Shown here one piece after another: positions 28,096 through 41,500 of a stretch of DNA of 64,000 bases. This stretch comes from Sipunculus nudus (lineage: Eukaryota; Annelida; Sipuncula; Golfingiida; Sipunculidae): the NCBI GenBank assembly GCA_026874595.1, contig CM049310.1, positions 84,541,056 to 84,605,055 on the forward strand, given 5' to 3'. Below the pieces are notes generated by a model, which did no database searches, was not told the DNA's origin, and saw only the letters and a list, made by a program, of their open reading frames with translations. The translations under genes were made by a program, and so were the position numbers. Position 1 is the first letter of the stretch; each line of letters begins with the position of its first letter.

Positions 28096-28948
28096 TGCCA
28101 TAGCACTCCTTTGCAGTGACATGCAAGGTCCCCCCAAGGAAATTGTCAAAATCAGCTTAACAGAAATACTATAAAGGCCCTTAAAATACCTAAAACTCCT
28201 ATAGAAGTGCTACGTGACTGGGAACTCCTAATTATAACTAGATGGTCTCAAATGTAGTCACTATACAACACTGTGTAGCATCAGGACTCCCAAGAGAAGG
28301 ACTCTGCTGTTTAGGGTTTGTTGGCGTCACAACATAACCCCCACAATGCACCGTGATTTCTAAATACAGCCTAACACAGACGGTGTGGGTATAAATGTAG
28401 TGAAGTAGGTAATGTATGTCCATTCAAGTAGGTTGGATAAGAAATGTTTCAGGACAAATTACATAAACAGGGGTGTTTTTTTGTGGTGAGGACTATATTC
28501 ACTAAGTAATATTTTGAAGCATGTACATGTGAAATGACATAAAAAGAAGGCGTTTCCTTGAAATGTAATGATAATTAAACCCTGCCATCCAACAGCACCT
28601 CACAGGAATAGATTGGTATTTGCTGGTCTTTTTTATAAGACAAACAACAAAAATCCCCTATATCCTCTCTATCTTTCTATTTTCCCCTTAAAATTGGTTC
28701 AAATAATTATCAATCTATTTCCTTTCAGTTTATCTCCTGTCCTAGACCCTTCCAACTAGCCAGCGAACAAGGTCATTTTTTCACTATGGGATCAATCACT
28801 GCTAGACTACATGAGTGCAAAGCAGGTGAAAATACTAAATGAACATGTTATGGCGATGAAAAAATACAGAAGTTGGCAAAGCTGAATGAGATTCTTGAAA
28901 TGGACCCGACTTTATCCTGTAAATGAACAAGATATATATATATATATA
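28096..28948. other. Intron or intergenic sequence, nothing recognised
   Basis: AT-rich sequence ending in a (TA) run at 28932-28948 that abuts the foldback element. Confidence 0.45.
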
Positions 28949-30779
28949 TGTCAGAGACGAGATTGAAATCCAGGCGGATTTTAAATTCGCCTAGGCGAGA
29001 TCACAATCGCAATCTCGTCTAGGCGAGATTGCAATTGTGATCTCGGCTAGACAGATTTTAAACTCGCCTAGACAAGATCACAATCGCAATCTCGCCTAGG
29101 CGAGATTAAAATCCATCATGGAGCAGGCCAGGATTTTAATCTCGCCTAGGCGAGTTTAAAATCCGTCTGGTGTCATCCAGGCAAGTTTAAAATCTGCCTC
29201 ATATCATTTGGGCGAGTTTAAAATCTGCCTAGGTGAGATTAAAATAGTGATCTGATCTAATTTCCCGATAAATTATGCATTGTAATTGACTTAGGAAAGA
29301 TGTTTTCAGTCAGATTTTCAATATTTTAACACTAAATAGTTATGTATAGTTCACAAGTAATATATTTATTACTATTTACAGAATATTATATTATTAATGT
29401 AATATTTAACATTAATTTTGGAAATGGAATATTTTATATTATATATTTTTTATTAATATGGTTATGTAAAGTTCACAAGTAATATATATTTAATAATATT
29501 TACAGAATATTATAATATTTATGTAATAATTAACATTAATTTTTTTATTTTATATTTCTATTTATAAACTAGGTAATAAGAAACTTACATTGGAATTGTT
29601 TATGGCATATTAAAATGATATTTGATTTACATAATAATTTTGTTGTCAATATTAATTTGAAGGGAAACTGGTATTAGTAATATTAGTAATGTAGTATTTT
29701 AAAAAGACAAAAGGAACATAGCTCATTTATTTTTTATCAATATAATTCAGTGTATGTTCACATGCATAAATGATCTATTACTCTATGAATCTAGAAATCA
29801 TATTTTTTCTTATATGATATAATACTGTCCAAAAAAAGAAAGTTATCTTGTAACACAGTCTACATAAATATTGAAGCTTCACAAAATGCCTCACAAAAAA
29901 TTAAAAAAAAAAGATCAGAAGAATATTATATACATTTTAAGAAAAGACTAAATAAGACAAAGAAATATTCACATGCATACATCTGTGTATCAACTTTTAC
30001 TTTTCCTCATATGATGTTTAATTACCAAAAAAAAGGATGGTGTATCAAAGTCCATCATAAATACTGATACCCTGCATATTTTGTACCATAAGTGTACATG
30101 TTTTGACTGTTGAGTGTTGAATACCTGGGTGAAAAGAAACATTTGAACTAGATCAACCAACTAATTTGTTCTGTTTGTCCTGTAAGAATTATCAAATAGG
30201 ATGATTGTTTTTGTTGATGTGTAATATACTCATTAAATAGTGAAGTAATAGCTAACTAGTGTTAACTAATTAATTAACTAATGTTAATTATCACATGAAT
30301 AATTATTACATTACAGTAAAAAAGTTAATTATTACATTAATACTATAATATTCGGTAAATATAAATAAATATATTACCTTTTAACTATATATAACCATTG
30401 TGTTAAAATATTGAAAATCCGACTGAAAACATCTTTCATATGTCAGTTACAATGCTTAATATATTAGGAAATTAGATCAGATCACTCTTTTAATCTCGCC
30501 TAGGCAGATTTTAAACTCGCCTAAGTAATATCAGGCAGATTTTAAACTCGCCTGGATGACACCAGACGGATTTTAAACTCGCCTAGGTGAGATTAAAATC
30601 CTGGCCTGCTCCATGATGGATTTTAATCTCGCCTAGGCGAGATTGCGATTGTGATCTTGTCTAGGCGAGTTTAAAATCTGTCTAGCCGAGATCACAATTG
30701 CAATCTCGCCTAGGCGAGATCACAATCGCAATCTCGTCTAGGCGAATTTAAAATCCGCCTGGATTTCAATCTCGTCTCT

Positions 30780-30783
<4 letters not shown>
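28949..30783. mobile_element. Foldback element with long palindromic TIRs
   Basis: The element runs from TGTCAGAGACGAG to CTCGTCTCTGACA, set in (TA) repeats. The outer ~320 bp of each arm is a series of ATCTCGCCTAGGCGAGAT palindromes and related half-sites separated by TTTAAAATC or CACAATCGCA, with a shared GATGGAGCAGGCCAGGATTT block. Inverted similarity continues inward to about 29410 and from about 30300, in AT-rich sequence with GTTCACAAGTAATATAT repeats. No coding region is seen. The TA flanks hide any target duplication. Confidence 0.9.
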
Positions 30784-30825
<42 letters not shown>

Positions 30826-30833
30826 TACACATA

Positions 30834-30871
<38 letters not shown>

Positions 30872-30878
30872 GTCATAT
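30784..30878. repeat. (TA)/(CA) microsatellite
   Basis: (TA) run, then ACACACACACATACAC, then further (TA) directly right of the foldback element. Confidence 0.85.
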
Positions 30879-33800
30879 ATCTTTATATGTCAAGTCTGAA
30901 CCTGAAAATAAAAGCAATGGGTGGGGCATGTTGGCTGATATATATTATGATCCCCGCTGATACTTACTGAAGATGTGACACAGGTGAGAAAAGAAATCTG
31001 AACACCCATGGCTTCTGAGATCATACAAATTAGATGTTCTGATCCTGTCTTGCAGCCTCAGATCAAAGTACACACAATACATCCCTATTGTACTAATATG
31101 ATGTCATTGATCTGAGCATACATGAAGGCAGTGTGGTTTTCGTGGGCCCTGACGTGTAAACTTCACCTCTGCCTTATTTATCATTTCCGCCTTCCATGAG
31201 GTTCCCTGACAAATCTAAAAAGCTCTCATTGCATGTCCTTAGGAAAAGTTTTTTTTATCAAGCTCAGCTTCTGAATCCAATGAACTACTGCTGGTGACTC
31301 CTTGCATGATCTCACTGTCAGTACATTAATGGGGAAAATCTTCACAAACAGACCAACAGAAAAGAAGCAATCCTGCTCAAAATTATATCAAGGCTTGAAA
31401 AATGGGCAGCAATACTGGCATTTGCCAGCAGTACCATGGATAGCTGGTATAATCTGGCTGGGAAATTTTTTGAGATCTGAATGCTGACTCTCTGACAATT
31501 TTTGCACTCATTCTCAACTTAACTGAGTTGTCGGTAAAATGTAATAAAATTCATCCATCTCAGTTTTTTTATGGTCGGTTCAGGCAGCTTTATTTAAAGG
31601 CTCGATCAATTTTTACCTTTGGTCATCAAGTGTTTGAAATAGAAAGAACAAATGATAAAACTCCCTGACTGCTCCATCACTAACTTCAAGGGAACTGAAA
31701 ACCAACCAAGCAAAACCACACAACAGAATCCAGTAGAATCCATATCAAATTGGTAGTTTGGAACAAAGGACAAAAGTGTTCATAATTTGGACAGACACAG
31801 ATTTATAACACTTGAATAATGCCAGGTCTATCAGGTCAATAATTAAAGCTATAGCCTCGAATAGGATTAGAAGTGATCCACAACAAACTGATAATAGGAT
31901 TAACTCATTAGGTAATCTCTTTCATGTGAATGGCTTCAGGGAAATCAATTACGGGCTCAATTACAGCTTCCTCATGCCGAAACCTACATAAAACTCACAT
32001 AAGACCACAGAAATAAACATAAATACTCTTTGACTACTCTGAAATGATCAAACACAGTTTCTAATAAACTAGATGTGATAAAACGTGGCAAAATCAGATC
32101 ATACGGTAAATAAAAAGTCTGCATACTTTTCCAATCTGTAAAGGAATTAATCGTCCCTCAACTGCCGGTGAGGTTTTTGGAAGGTATTTTCATTGGTGCA
32201 TAATGGTCCACAACTATCTTTAAATATTCAATGTTTGCACCAATGTCCAATCTTTAATTTCTGTTTTAATACTGGTTATCTTCAGGAGTCCTGCGGTATA
32301 ATATTTGAAATTTTCTCAAAGAAGTATAAAAATCCAATTTAAATTCTATACCAAAGAGAAACTGTAGATTTGACTTTGCCAAAATGTTTTGTTATGTTTA
32401 TTGGTATCAATTTATCAAGATTTTCAATATCTTTTAAACAGAAAAGGCAATCATTGGAAGAAACTGACAAAGGAAAACAATTTATCTCATGTCTTGTACT
32501 TTTGGCCTTTCAGTAGCATGTATGCTGCAATATGAACTATTCACTCCTGTAAAATGTTTTTTGGCTATTCCTTTGTGTTGCACTGGAATTAAAGACAAAA
32601 AATCCCTGACTTCGTGAATTATAGGCCGTAAAGCCAGTAAAGCAAAGAATTGATTCACTGTGTCATTCCAAAGTAAGTTTAATAATTCATCTCCAGTTCC
32701 ACATAAAAAGTAGGTACAATACCATGTGACAATAAACTTTGTAAGTATTCCATAAACTTTACAGCCAAACTTCTTTATGAAGATAATAATATTGGACTAT
32801 CATTCAATAAATGAAGTGTTCTTCCTTGTGAGCAAGGTCCTGAGTTACCAGCAAACCAAATGTGAAAGCTTTCATGAGCTTCTCTGAAGATCACAGGACT
32901 GACTGAATGTTTCAATGGGCAGCTTTCACATGAAAGGAACAAACAACAAGCAAATTTGTGGAATTTATGTCCCCCACTTCCCCATCTTGTTGTCCTTCAT
33001 ACTTGCCCCAGCTAAAAATATGTTTTAGTTTTTATTTTTACCTGAAGATGTCTCCACATGTCATAGTGGCTGTGTTTTAGTTTTCATTGTCCCTGTCATA
33101 ATTTTTGGATGGCAATTGGATCTAAATTTTATTTTTTTGTTTTTGAGCTGGTTAGAATAAATTTTCAGACAGACACTCCAAAAAAGAAATCCCAACCAAG
33201 GTACGCATGATAGCAATCACTGACCCAAATTCGAATGAAAATGGATAATATTTTGGAAAGTTATTGCACAGTAACAAAAACTTGACAGAAGGACAGACAG
33301 ACAGACAGCTGACAGACAAAAAAACCCAAATAAAATTCCCCTGTTCTGAGGGAGCATGGGACAAACAAAGAAAATTAATACAAACAAAACACACATATAA
33401 GGAGTTATATTCTTCTGTAACTAATATTTGCGGTCTGTAGGAAAAAGTTCCAATGAGAACAGTAAACCTAATGGAGTTAATGCTTTTCAATCTTTTTATA
33501 TAATTCCATCAATGATGCTCCAGAAATTAGCATGAATATAGCCAAACTGATTTATACTAAAGAATAATTAAACTTCCTTTTGGATAAACAGAGCAAGTTT
33601 CCCTGATTTTGATTAATGTTCACCAATTCCCTGGATTAAGTTCATCAAAAAAGAAAACTTTCTTTCTCCTGAACAATTCACAATCTGGAAAAAAGTTCAG
33701 TTCATTCCAATTTGTTTTCACTGAGAAAAATGTTTATTGATATATTAAGCTATTGTAAGAAAATGATTGCCTGAAGTTATGTCTTTCATACTGATACAAA

Positions 33801-34793
33801 GTTATTATATCTAGATATTTCTTATTGAAAACAACTATCCATGTCACAAACAAATCAGTTTATCATGAACAAAGCTTCAGTGTAAAAGAAATATATTTAA
33901 ATCTGATGAATTGACCAGCCAAAGAACATACAAATAATCATGTTTCAAAAAGTGTTCTATGCGAGTGCCAGAAGGTTCTTTCATAAAGCATACAAATTGT
34001 CATGGAACTGTTCATAAAGTAAAACTAGGAGAAATTAACCAATCAAAAGTCCAGAAAAAGCCAACTGATGTTACATGACATAATGGGTTCACCTGCTGTG
34101 ATGGGCATACAGAAAGTTTACAGAGAAAGGCCATGGAACATCTGAAGAATCTTTGGTACTCTAGTCAGAGACAGACACAAAGGTGAATGTGACCTTTATT
34201 TCTCTGAAAATGTGACCTTTATTTCCCTGAAAATGTTTTCCTTCATGAAGGATCCATTTATTTGGACAATAAAAAGGAGAATGAACACTGCTTAATACCA
34301 TGTTTGATGCCAACACTGCTTGAAGTCTCTTGCTCCAATAAACAAATCCTTCACTGTGTAAAAGTTGGTTAGATTACTTTGTAAATTAAAACATGCTTGG
34401 AAATTACAAGGGAATTTCATCTCTTCTCAAGCCTTTCTGCAGTATCTCTGTAAAAGAATGAATCCTTTCAAGCTTTGCTTTGTGTAGGAATAATACAAAA
34501 CTATTGTTGTTCACAAGGACCAGACATGAAGGATTCTGAAGAGATGGATTTAAATTAAATTAGCAACTCGCCACTTAGAATGTCCTGAAAGAATAACAAT
34601 TCTCAAGACATTCGAGGTTTTGCCAACTGTGCATTACCATAATACAAGGAAATAAAAAATCACAAATATATCTATCCAGACCATCCTTGAACTTTTTATC
34701 AGTTTATTTTAAACTAACTTGATTGGGAATTCAATTACTATTCCTGCCTTTTCTGCAGATTTTATTTTATCACAGACTTTATTTGATTTTGTA
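30879..34793. other. Gene-poor interval
   Basis: Mostly unique AT-rich sequence. It has an (ACAG) run near 33291-33310 of the kind seen near ends of dispersed elements, and a small direct duplication of AATGTGACCTTTATTT at about 34186-34225. I recognise no exon. Confidence 0.45.
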
Positions 34794-34794
34794 A

Positions 34795-37700
34795 CAAGGC
34801 CAACAGGCCTAATGCGAACCTGTGCATTGGGAAATACACCAGGTATATTGCTTCAATGCTGGACCATTACTTTTCATGTTTTGGAACAATGCAAATACTA
34901 AACACTTAGAATAAGAAACAATTACACAAACATCACTGCTGAATTTCCGGCATGGGTGCATACAACACAAAAATGATTGTAGCTGGCACCACCAGTCTTG
35001 TATATAACAAAGCTATCAGAGATATATACATAAGCCCTATTTCAGACTGATATATCAAACCCCTCCTGAGAAATAAGCAGGGACACACTGTGCAAAATTA
35101 TTGTAGGTGGCGACACCTGTCTTGTGAACAAGAAGGCCATCAAAGACACATAGACAGGTCAAAATATCAGGCCAATACATGAAAATTACCCGAGTCTGAT
35201 GCATGTGGCTGACCAGGCTTAGGTGAGAAAGGCAGTTGCCCCGAGTGAACTGTGACAAATTGCTGGCTCAGGCTACTGCACTTAGTGAACTCATGACCTG
35301 CATCTGGCTAGACTGAGTGAACTTTTGACCTGTACCTGGCTGCACTCAGTGAACTCCTGACCTGTTGCCTAATAAGATACAGTTGGCAGTCTGCAAAAGC
35401 TTTAAATAGATTCAGATGACCTTTGGCCTGTTGCCAAATCTGAAATAGTAGCCACACCATTGCATAAGCTCACAGATTGGCTCCACATGCAGCCCTGATG
35501 GGGCATGACACACATGAGGTGATCACATGTCACCCATGAGGTGATAACATGCCTTGTGCTTGGCTGCACTGATTGAACTCTTGACCTATATCTGGCTGCA
35601 CTGAATGAACTCTTGCTCTGTTGCCAAATCTAAAACAGTTGGCAGTTACTCAACCTATTTAAAGATACAGACACAATCTTGGCCTGTTGGTAAATCTGTT
35701 TACATATTCTGAAAGACTGTGGCTAAAATGCTTTTTTTCCAAGCTGACATATCCATAAACCTTTTATCAAAATATCTAGAATAATAAAAGATGCAGTCCC
35801 TTCATTATTAAAGCTCCAATAATTCTGCCAAAAATCTTTCAAGTAAATTTGAACAAAGGCCACCTAAGAATAATTTTTGTGCAATGTTACAGAAGTTATA
35901 ATTGAAACAATAATTTTGTAGAAGAATACTATTGCAGTCCTCAGTTTGAAATAGACATAATAATGGCCACAGGACCAACTTAAGCTTTTCATGAATCAAC
36001 CAAAAATCAACGAAATCAATCTATTCTGATATGATTGAAAGAACCATGTCCTAGGATTATTCTTTTGAAAAATTGAACGATTCAACTTGACAGTTTCATC
36101 ATAAACATTTTAAGCTGAAAGAGGCTAAAATTATGAGGTTTTTGCCAAAAAAAACCGAAACAGGTCAATGTAGGTGGCACCACAAAATCTGCAACTTCTA
36201 ATATGAGTCATGTGACCAACATTTGCACAATACTTGGTAATGCTAGCTTCTGTCATTTCTGAGATTTCTATGTCAGTATGCTAACTTGGCCAATTGACTA
36301 AGTTCAAATTTGTACAACTCCACTAAAATTTATCAAATGCAAACCATTTGAACAAACTTGAGTGGGCTTGCCTATTGGGTCATTTCTGTAAATATTGAAC
36401 AATTTGGCTGGACTGTTTACAAGATGAAGACTTTCAAAGGTTTTTTGCTTTTTCCCTATAAAATCTAAGTAAATGCAGATAGCAAAAAAAATAAAAATAA
36501 ATAAATAAGCTGAATCCCACAACATTTGATATATGACAGAATATTGCATAAAATCTTGGGATGGTAGCTCTGCTATTCCTAAGAAATTATGAGTTAATGT
36601 ACAGATGACCAATGCCCCCCGTACAGAAAAAGTCAATGCAGGTGATGCCACCAATACCTGAATTTCATATAAGACTAGTGACCAACACTGGCATAAAATT
36701 TGGTGATGATAGCTCCGGCCGTTTCTGAGATTGTAATTTTAGTATGCTTTTTTTGGACAGATGACTAAGTTCATCTTCCTGTAACTCTGCCAAAATTCAC
36801 CGAACTTGAACCATTCAAACAAACTTGAAAGAGATGGTATAAAAGATTATTTCTGTGAAATATTGAACAATCTGACTAGACGGTTTCGGATTTTTAAAAG
36901 TTTTTTAGCTTTTACTCCATAACATCTAAGAAAATGCAGAGTTTTTCAGATTGCTTATTTTTTGCAATTAATTTCATGATACTAGCTCCAGTTGTTTTCA
37001 AAATAGTATGGGTTAACATACAGACGACACCACACCATCGCATTAGCTCACAGGTTCGCTAAAAAATTACTACAGATGCATATTGAATGCATAATTATAA
37101 TACAGATACATCTCACTGATGGAAAAATCTTGAATAAAGTTGAGCATGGATATAAATTATTTATTATCCATGTACAGCCATCTTTATTTATAATTATATA
37201 CCCACAGAGAACTGTATACCTGTGATTGTAAACATTGCCTGGCATGAGGAATATATAAAATCATTTTTTAAAAGCTTTTAAAAATCATTCTTGTTAATAT
37301 TATTGACAATAGATAACCTGAAATCTAAATGTCCAGAGGCATGATGTAACAGATGCTGATAAACTGGTGCCAGGCTAGATGTATCTGCTTCACACAGCTA
37401 ACATATATGGTAAAATGACTCAATTCAATCTTTATAATTCAGCCAAAATTCATTCTTTGGAACCATAAAAGAAAAATATTATAAGAATTATTCAGGGGAT
37501 TATTCTTGTAAAATATTAAACAAAGTGGCTTCAGTGGCGTCAGTCAAAAAATGTTTTGCAGGTTTATAACACATATAGGAAAATACAGCAAAATGGCAAA
37601 ATTAAGCTTCCCATAACTCAGCCAAAATTACTGAACCAAAACCATTTGAACAAACTTGAATTATCAACATCTAAGGATAATTAATGTGTGAGATTTAAGA

Positions 37701-38440
37701 ATTTGGCCCAGTGGTTTTTGAGAAGATCTTTGTAGCCACTGAGCTAAAATGTGCTGTTATGGCATATATATGACTAAATTCAGCTTCCCATAACTCAGCC
37801 AAAAGTCACTGAACTGAGACCATTTGAACAAACTTCAGAAAGCACTACCCTAGATCTGTGCAATATTAAACAATTTGGCCGTATGGTTTCAGAGAAGAAG
37901 TTTTTTGTAGCCGTCAGTATAATATGGGCACTGTTGACCCCTGTACAAAAAAGGCCAATGCAGGTGGCGCCATCAATACCTCAATTTCAGATATGACTCA
38001 TGTGACCAACATTGGCATAAAATATGGTGATTGATAGCTCAAGCCATTTCTGAGACTGTAACTTTAGTATGCTTTTTTGGACAGATGACTAAGTTCAACT
38101 TCCTGTAACTTGGCCAAAAATCACTTAACTTAAAATATTCGTACAAACTTGAGAGAGATTGTTCCAGGAATCATTTCTGTGAAATATTGGACAACTTGGC
38201 TGAACAGTTTCGGAGAAGAAGTTTTTTTTAAGCTTTTTTAGTTTTTCCATATAAAATCTAAGAAAATGCAGTTACCCAAAAAATAAGCAAAATCTGATAG
38301 AGTCTTTTAGATGATTGATTTTTTTCATAAAATTTTGTGATGCCAACTCTAGCCATTTTCAAGATAGTATGGGTTAACGTACAGACGATGGATGACGCCA
38401 CACTATCGCATATGCTCACAGGTTTGCTAAAAAGGAGTTG
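34795..38440 (+). mobile_element. Composite repeat bounded by a GCGAACCTGTG inverted repeat
   Basis: The start is CAAGGCCAACAGGCCTAATG followed by CGAACCTGTGCA. The ends are CTCACAGGTTCGCTAAA at 37048-37064 and a second one, CTCACAGGTTTGCTAAA, at 38415-38431. The interior repeats GTAGGTGGCG-CACC, ATGACTAAGTTCA..TTCCTGTAACT.GCCAAA, GTTTC.GAGAAGAAG.TTTT and GATAGCTCC..C.GTTTCTGAGA every few hundred bp. Two elements or one extended element is possible. The same family occurs at 56412-57840, and a 5' fragment lies at 43566-43600. Confidence 0.75.
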
Positions 38441-38738
38441 AGGAGAAAAAACATATCAAGAATTCAAGAAAAAGAGAGTGGAGAAAAAAAGAGTTGAGGA
38501 AAAAAGAGCCTTGGGCCAACATTTTATATATTATGGTAACACAAGAAGTATGTCATGTTAAACCACTGGACATAAAAACCAGAAATGTGCAGAAGTATGT
38601 CTGAATGAACTACATTTAATACAATATACAGTATTCTTTAAAACTCTGATGCATTAAATTGTGCGTTGTACAGTAAGCAATCCATAAATTACCAGAGAAA
38701 CCACCTATTTTATCATTTATTATTGTAGAGTATGACAA

Positions 38739-38958
38739 ATGGCCTGTCAGTAAAACACGATTATCTGAGAAACACTTGCCATTAACTGGTACGAGACGGA
38801 CCATGTGTCGGGACTTTCTAAGAGGTAAAGCCTGGCTTCTGATTCATTTAGCCTGGCATTCACGGTAAACGACCAATCACCATCCATCATCCCGGGGAAG
38901 AGTGCGCCTCGTACACCTGAGAGGCTGGCTTGATCGGCATTGTTGGATAACACTAAAT
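38739..38958 (-). CDS. Possible internal exon on the minus strand
   Basis: After ACCCATGCAG a minus-strand frame reads LVLSNNADQASLSGVRGAL, FPGMMDGDWSFTVNARL, NESEARLYLLESPDTW and SVSYQLM, then meets ATG/gcaagt, which would be a GC-type donor, before a stop about 15 codons on. The amphipathic strand-like pattern and locally raised GC favour coding. The weak pyrimidine tract and non-GT donor count against it, and I recognise no family. It could belong to the same gene as the FTNPTY exons, or be a conserved non-coding element. The end is uncertain. Confidence 0.3.
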
Positions 38959-39479
38959 CTGCATGGGTTGTTTCTTTAGAATACTACTTTTTGCATCTTT
39001 TCACATATCAGTGAAAACACTGGCATGATGGTCTAATTATGTCAGAGCTTACGTTCATGAAGTACTGGTTCTGATGATAAGCCCCATCAGCTTTAACCAC
39101 ATTTAGAGGTTAATAAAGCTGTCAGCATAAAGTACTTGTGGTTGTATTAATAAAGCTTGCAGAGAACAACCAACCTAACATATTATTTCATCTTATGTAC
39201 AAAATATTTATGTATGTAATAAAAAAGACTGTGGATGCTCTGGCGCCAGCAGATGCTTATTTATCATGGGCTGTACATTAAATAATTTTTCTTATACCAC
39301 AGGATGGGTTGTAACAAGAGGATCCTGCATCAAGATTTACATTTATAAGACCAACAACACACATCTTCATAAATCTTGAGGTTTTTGGAGTTGGATCATA
39401 TATGAATGGTAATGGGTTTGTTCAAACCAGAGAATTACGACTGGATTATGTCATAAGGAGGGAGGCCATGTACCAATTA

Positions 39480-39905
39480 AGCCAGTCATTTTGAGGGAGT
39501 CATACTTAGAGAACTATTCAGAGTCAAATTAATGGATTTATGTACAGAGTCATGTTAAGGGAGTCGCACAGAGAATTATACTGAGACCCATATACATGGA
39601 GGATCATACTGGGGGGGGGGGGGGGGAAGAGTCATACTGATGAGTCACACTAATGCAGTCACACAAGAGGCAATCATATGGAAGCAATCATACTTACAGT
39701 CATCGTCGGGAGTGGGGATTGTCATATATAGTGATGGAGTCATACAGACTGATTCATATTCGGAGTCATACTGGTGCTGGAGGGGGTCATAGCAATGGAG
39801 TCATATTGAGATAGTCATACTGATTGTTTCATAATAAGTCATAATGGTAGAGTCATAAGGAGTCATACAGATCAAGTCATATTGAGAGAGTCATACATGA
39901 CTATC
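39480..39905. repeat. Degenerate GAGTCATACTGA array, with a G16 run
   Basis: GAGTCATA-type units recur about every 15-30 bp with irregular spacing. A G16 run sits at 39611-39626. Low-order array without clear unit length. Confidence 0.65.
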
Positions 39906-40259
39906 AGTTATTTAATAAACCTTATGCCATTTGAAATAACTATAAAACAACAGATTCATGGCCTTCAGATGGCGCTGCATACTGAATGAGGAAAGAAAGA
40001 TAACAGAAGGAAGCCTCAAAAGATTGTTGTAAAATTTATATTTCACTGAATTTTATGACTTTACAGTAAGGTCTTTTATAAAGTGTAAATCTAAAATCCA
40101 GACTAACCCATTTTAACAAGTGTCTGCGTCCATTAACTCTCTCAAGGAGGTTTTGTTTTTACTTGTGTCTGTTTGTTTGTCTGTTAGCAGGATCATGCAA
40201 TAACTGCTGAACTCATGATCACCTAAGAACTTTCGTTGAAGATACAAACATAGGCCAGG

Positions 40260-40660
40260 GTTTTACACTGCAGTTTAACAGTTACAGTTTGATCGACAGC
40301 TTTTTATAGCAAGGTTCTCTTGGTGACAGCACTGGAGTTAACACAGAACACAGAATTGTAATCAGACCAATAAGAACATGTTAACGCATTGTGCATCCAG
40401 CTCCATTCAGCCAGTTCTTGGTTTGATTACACTGATTCTGGCACAGGGCCTAGATTCAAACCAATGAGAGCATTTTTCCTGGAAAATCAGTCCAATGAGA
40501 GCAGGTGTAAAAAAATTTGGAGCTGGATGCACAATGTGATATCACACTCTCATTACATTTCTTTGCTCTGTGCCCACCCTGGTGGTCTGACCCAGAGAAC
40601 GTTGCTATACAAAGCAGCAGTTACAGCCAGGGATATTTGGGATTACTGCAAGGTGTAACA
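40260..40660. mobile_element. MITE-like inverted repeat (~400 bp)
   Basis: The inner arms are perfect: ATTGTGCATCCAGCTCCA at 40388-40405 and its complement at 40518-40535. Outer arms match imperfectly (TATAGCAAGGTTCTCT near 40305 against AGAACGTTGCTATA near 40597; TTACACTGCAGT against CTGCAAGGTGTAA at the ends). The 89-residue frame at 40389-40658 is contained in the repeat. Confidence 0.75.
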
Positions 40661-41500
40661 GCTGCAAGAGGAGCGTAGGGCCAGGGTCTGAGGGAACACT
40701 CCATTAGTGTTGGTGCTACTCCAGGTAAAAGAACAGAACCAGTAGGCTTAAGTTGAGCTTTGGTAGAGGTATGAGCTCTATAAAGTGTCATTCCATCTAT
40801 TCAGTTTTCAGTAAATTTTGAAATGAACATTTGTGGAAGTGCTGCAGTCAAGCCTTATATGAACCACAAGTGATCAGATATATTCAGATTGTGATGTGCT
40901 GCATAAAAGGTCTGTCAGAGGTTTACAGCGAATATAAATGAACATGCCAATTTCATCCAGTTGTTAATGGTCAATATTCTACCAAATATTTGACATTGAT
41001 ACAATGCTCAACTGCCATAATAGTTCCACAGAGTGCAATCACTGACCTGTTGATTGATTTACTAACCCAAGTCTGATGACTGCTTCCTCAGCAACGCTGG
41101 CTTCAGGAGCAAAAGAAGCAGTAGACATATATGGAAACATCGCAGGAGTAGTTGGGTTTTTTTGCTATTCTACTGAAATACTGTCATCAACATTTTAATA
41201 GCATTATTGATTAAAGCAGACATAATTCCTTTTTTCAATGCTACAAGTTTTACACACAAGCTGTAGGTATTCTTCAGGTAACTAATGGGGAAGCTTTTAG
41301 TGATGATATATATCACAACAAAAGTCTTCCCCAGGGAACGGGCAATTAAATTATATTCAGTTCTTTGGTCTTTCCAGTAACACCTCCAGCCGATATGAGT
41401 CATATCCATTTGACCATAAGAACGCACACTTCATATGTACTCTATACAGAGAAGTGGTTCCTAACTTAATTTCATCCCCCTCTGCTCAAAGAAATACAGT

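Noticed and set aside
27677-28126. 149-residue minus frame with ADPGLRKRG
   Set aside because: It lies on a dispersed repeat that often contaminates invertebrate gene models.
28949-30783. CRISPR-like array because of regularly spaced palindromes
   Set aside because: The spacers are themselves repeated, the arms are mirror images, and the context is an animal genome. It is a foldback element.
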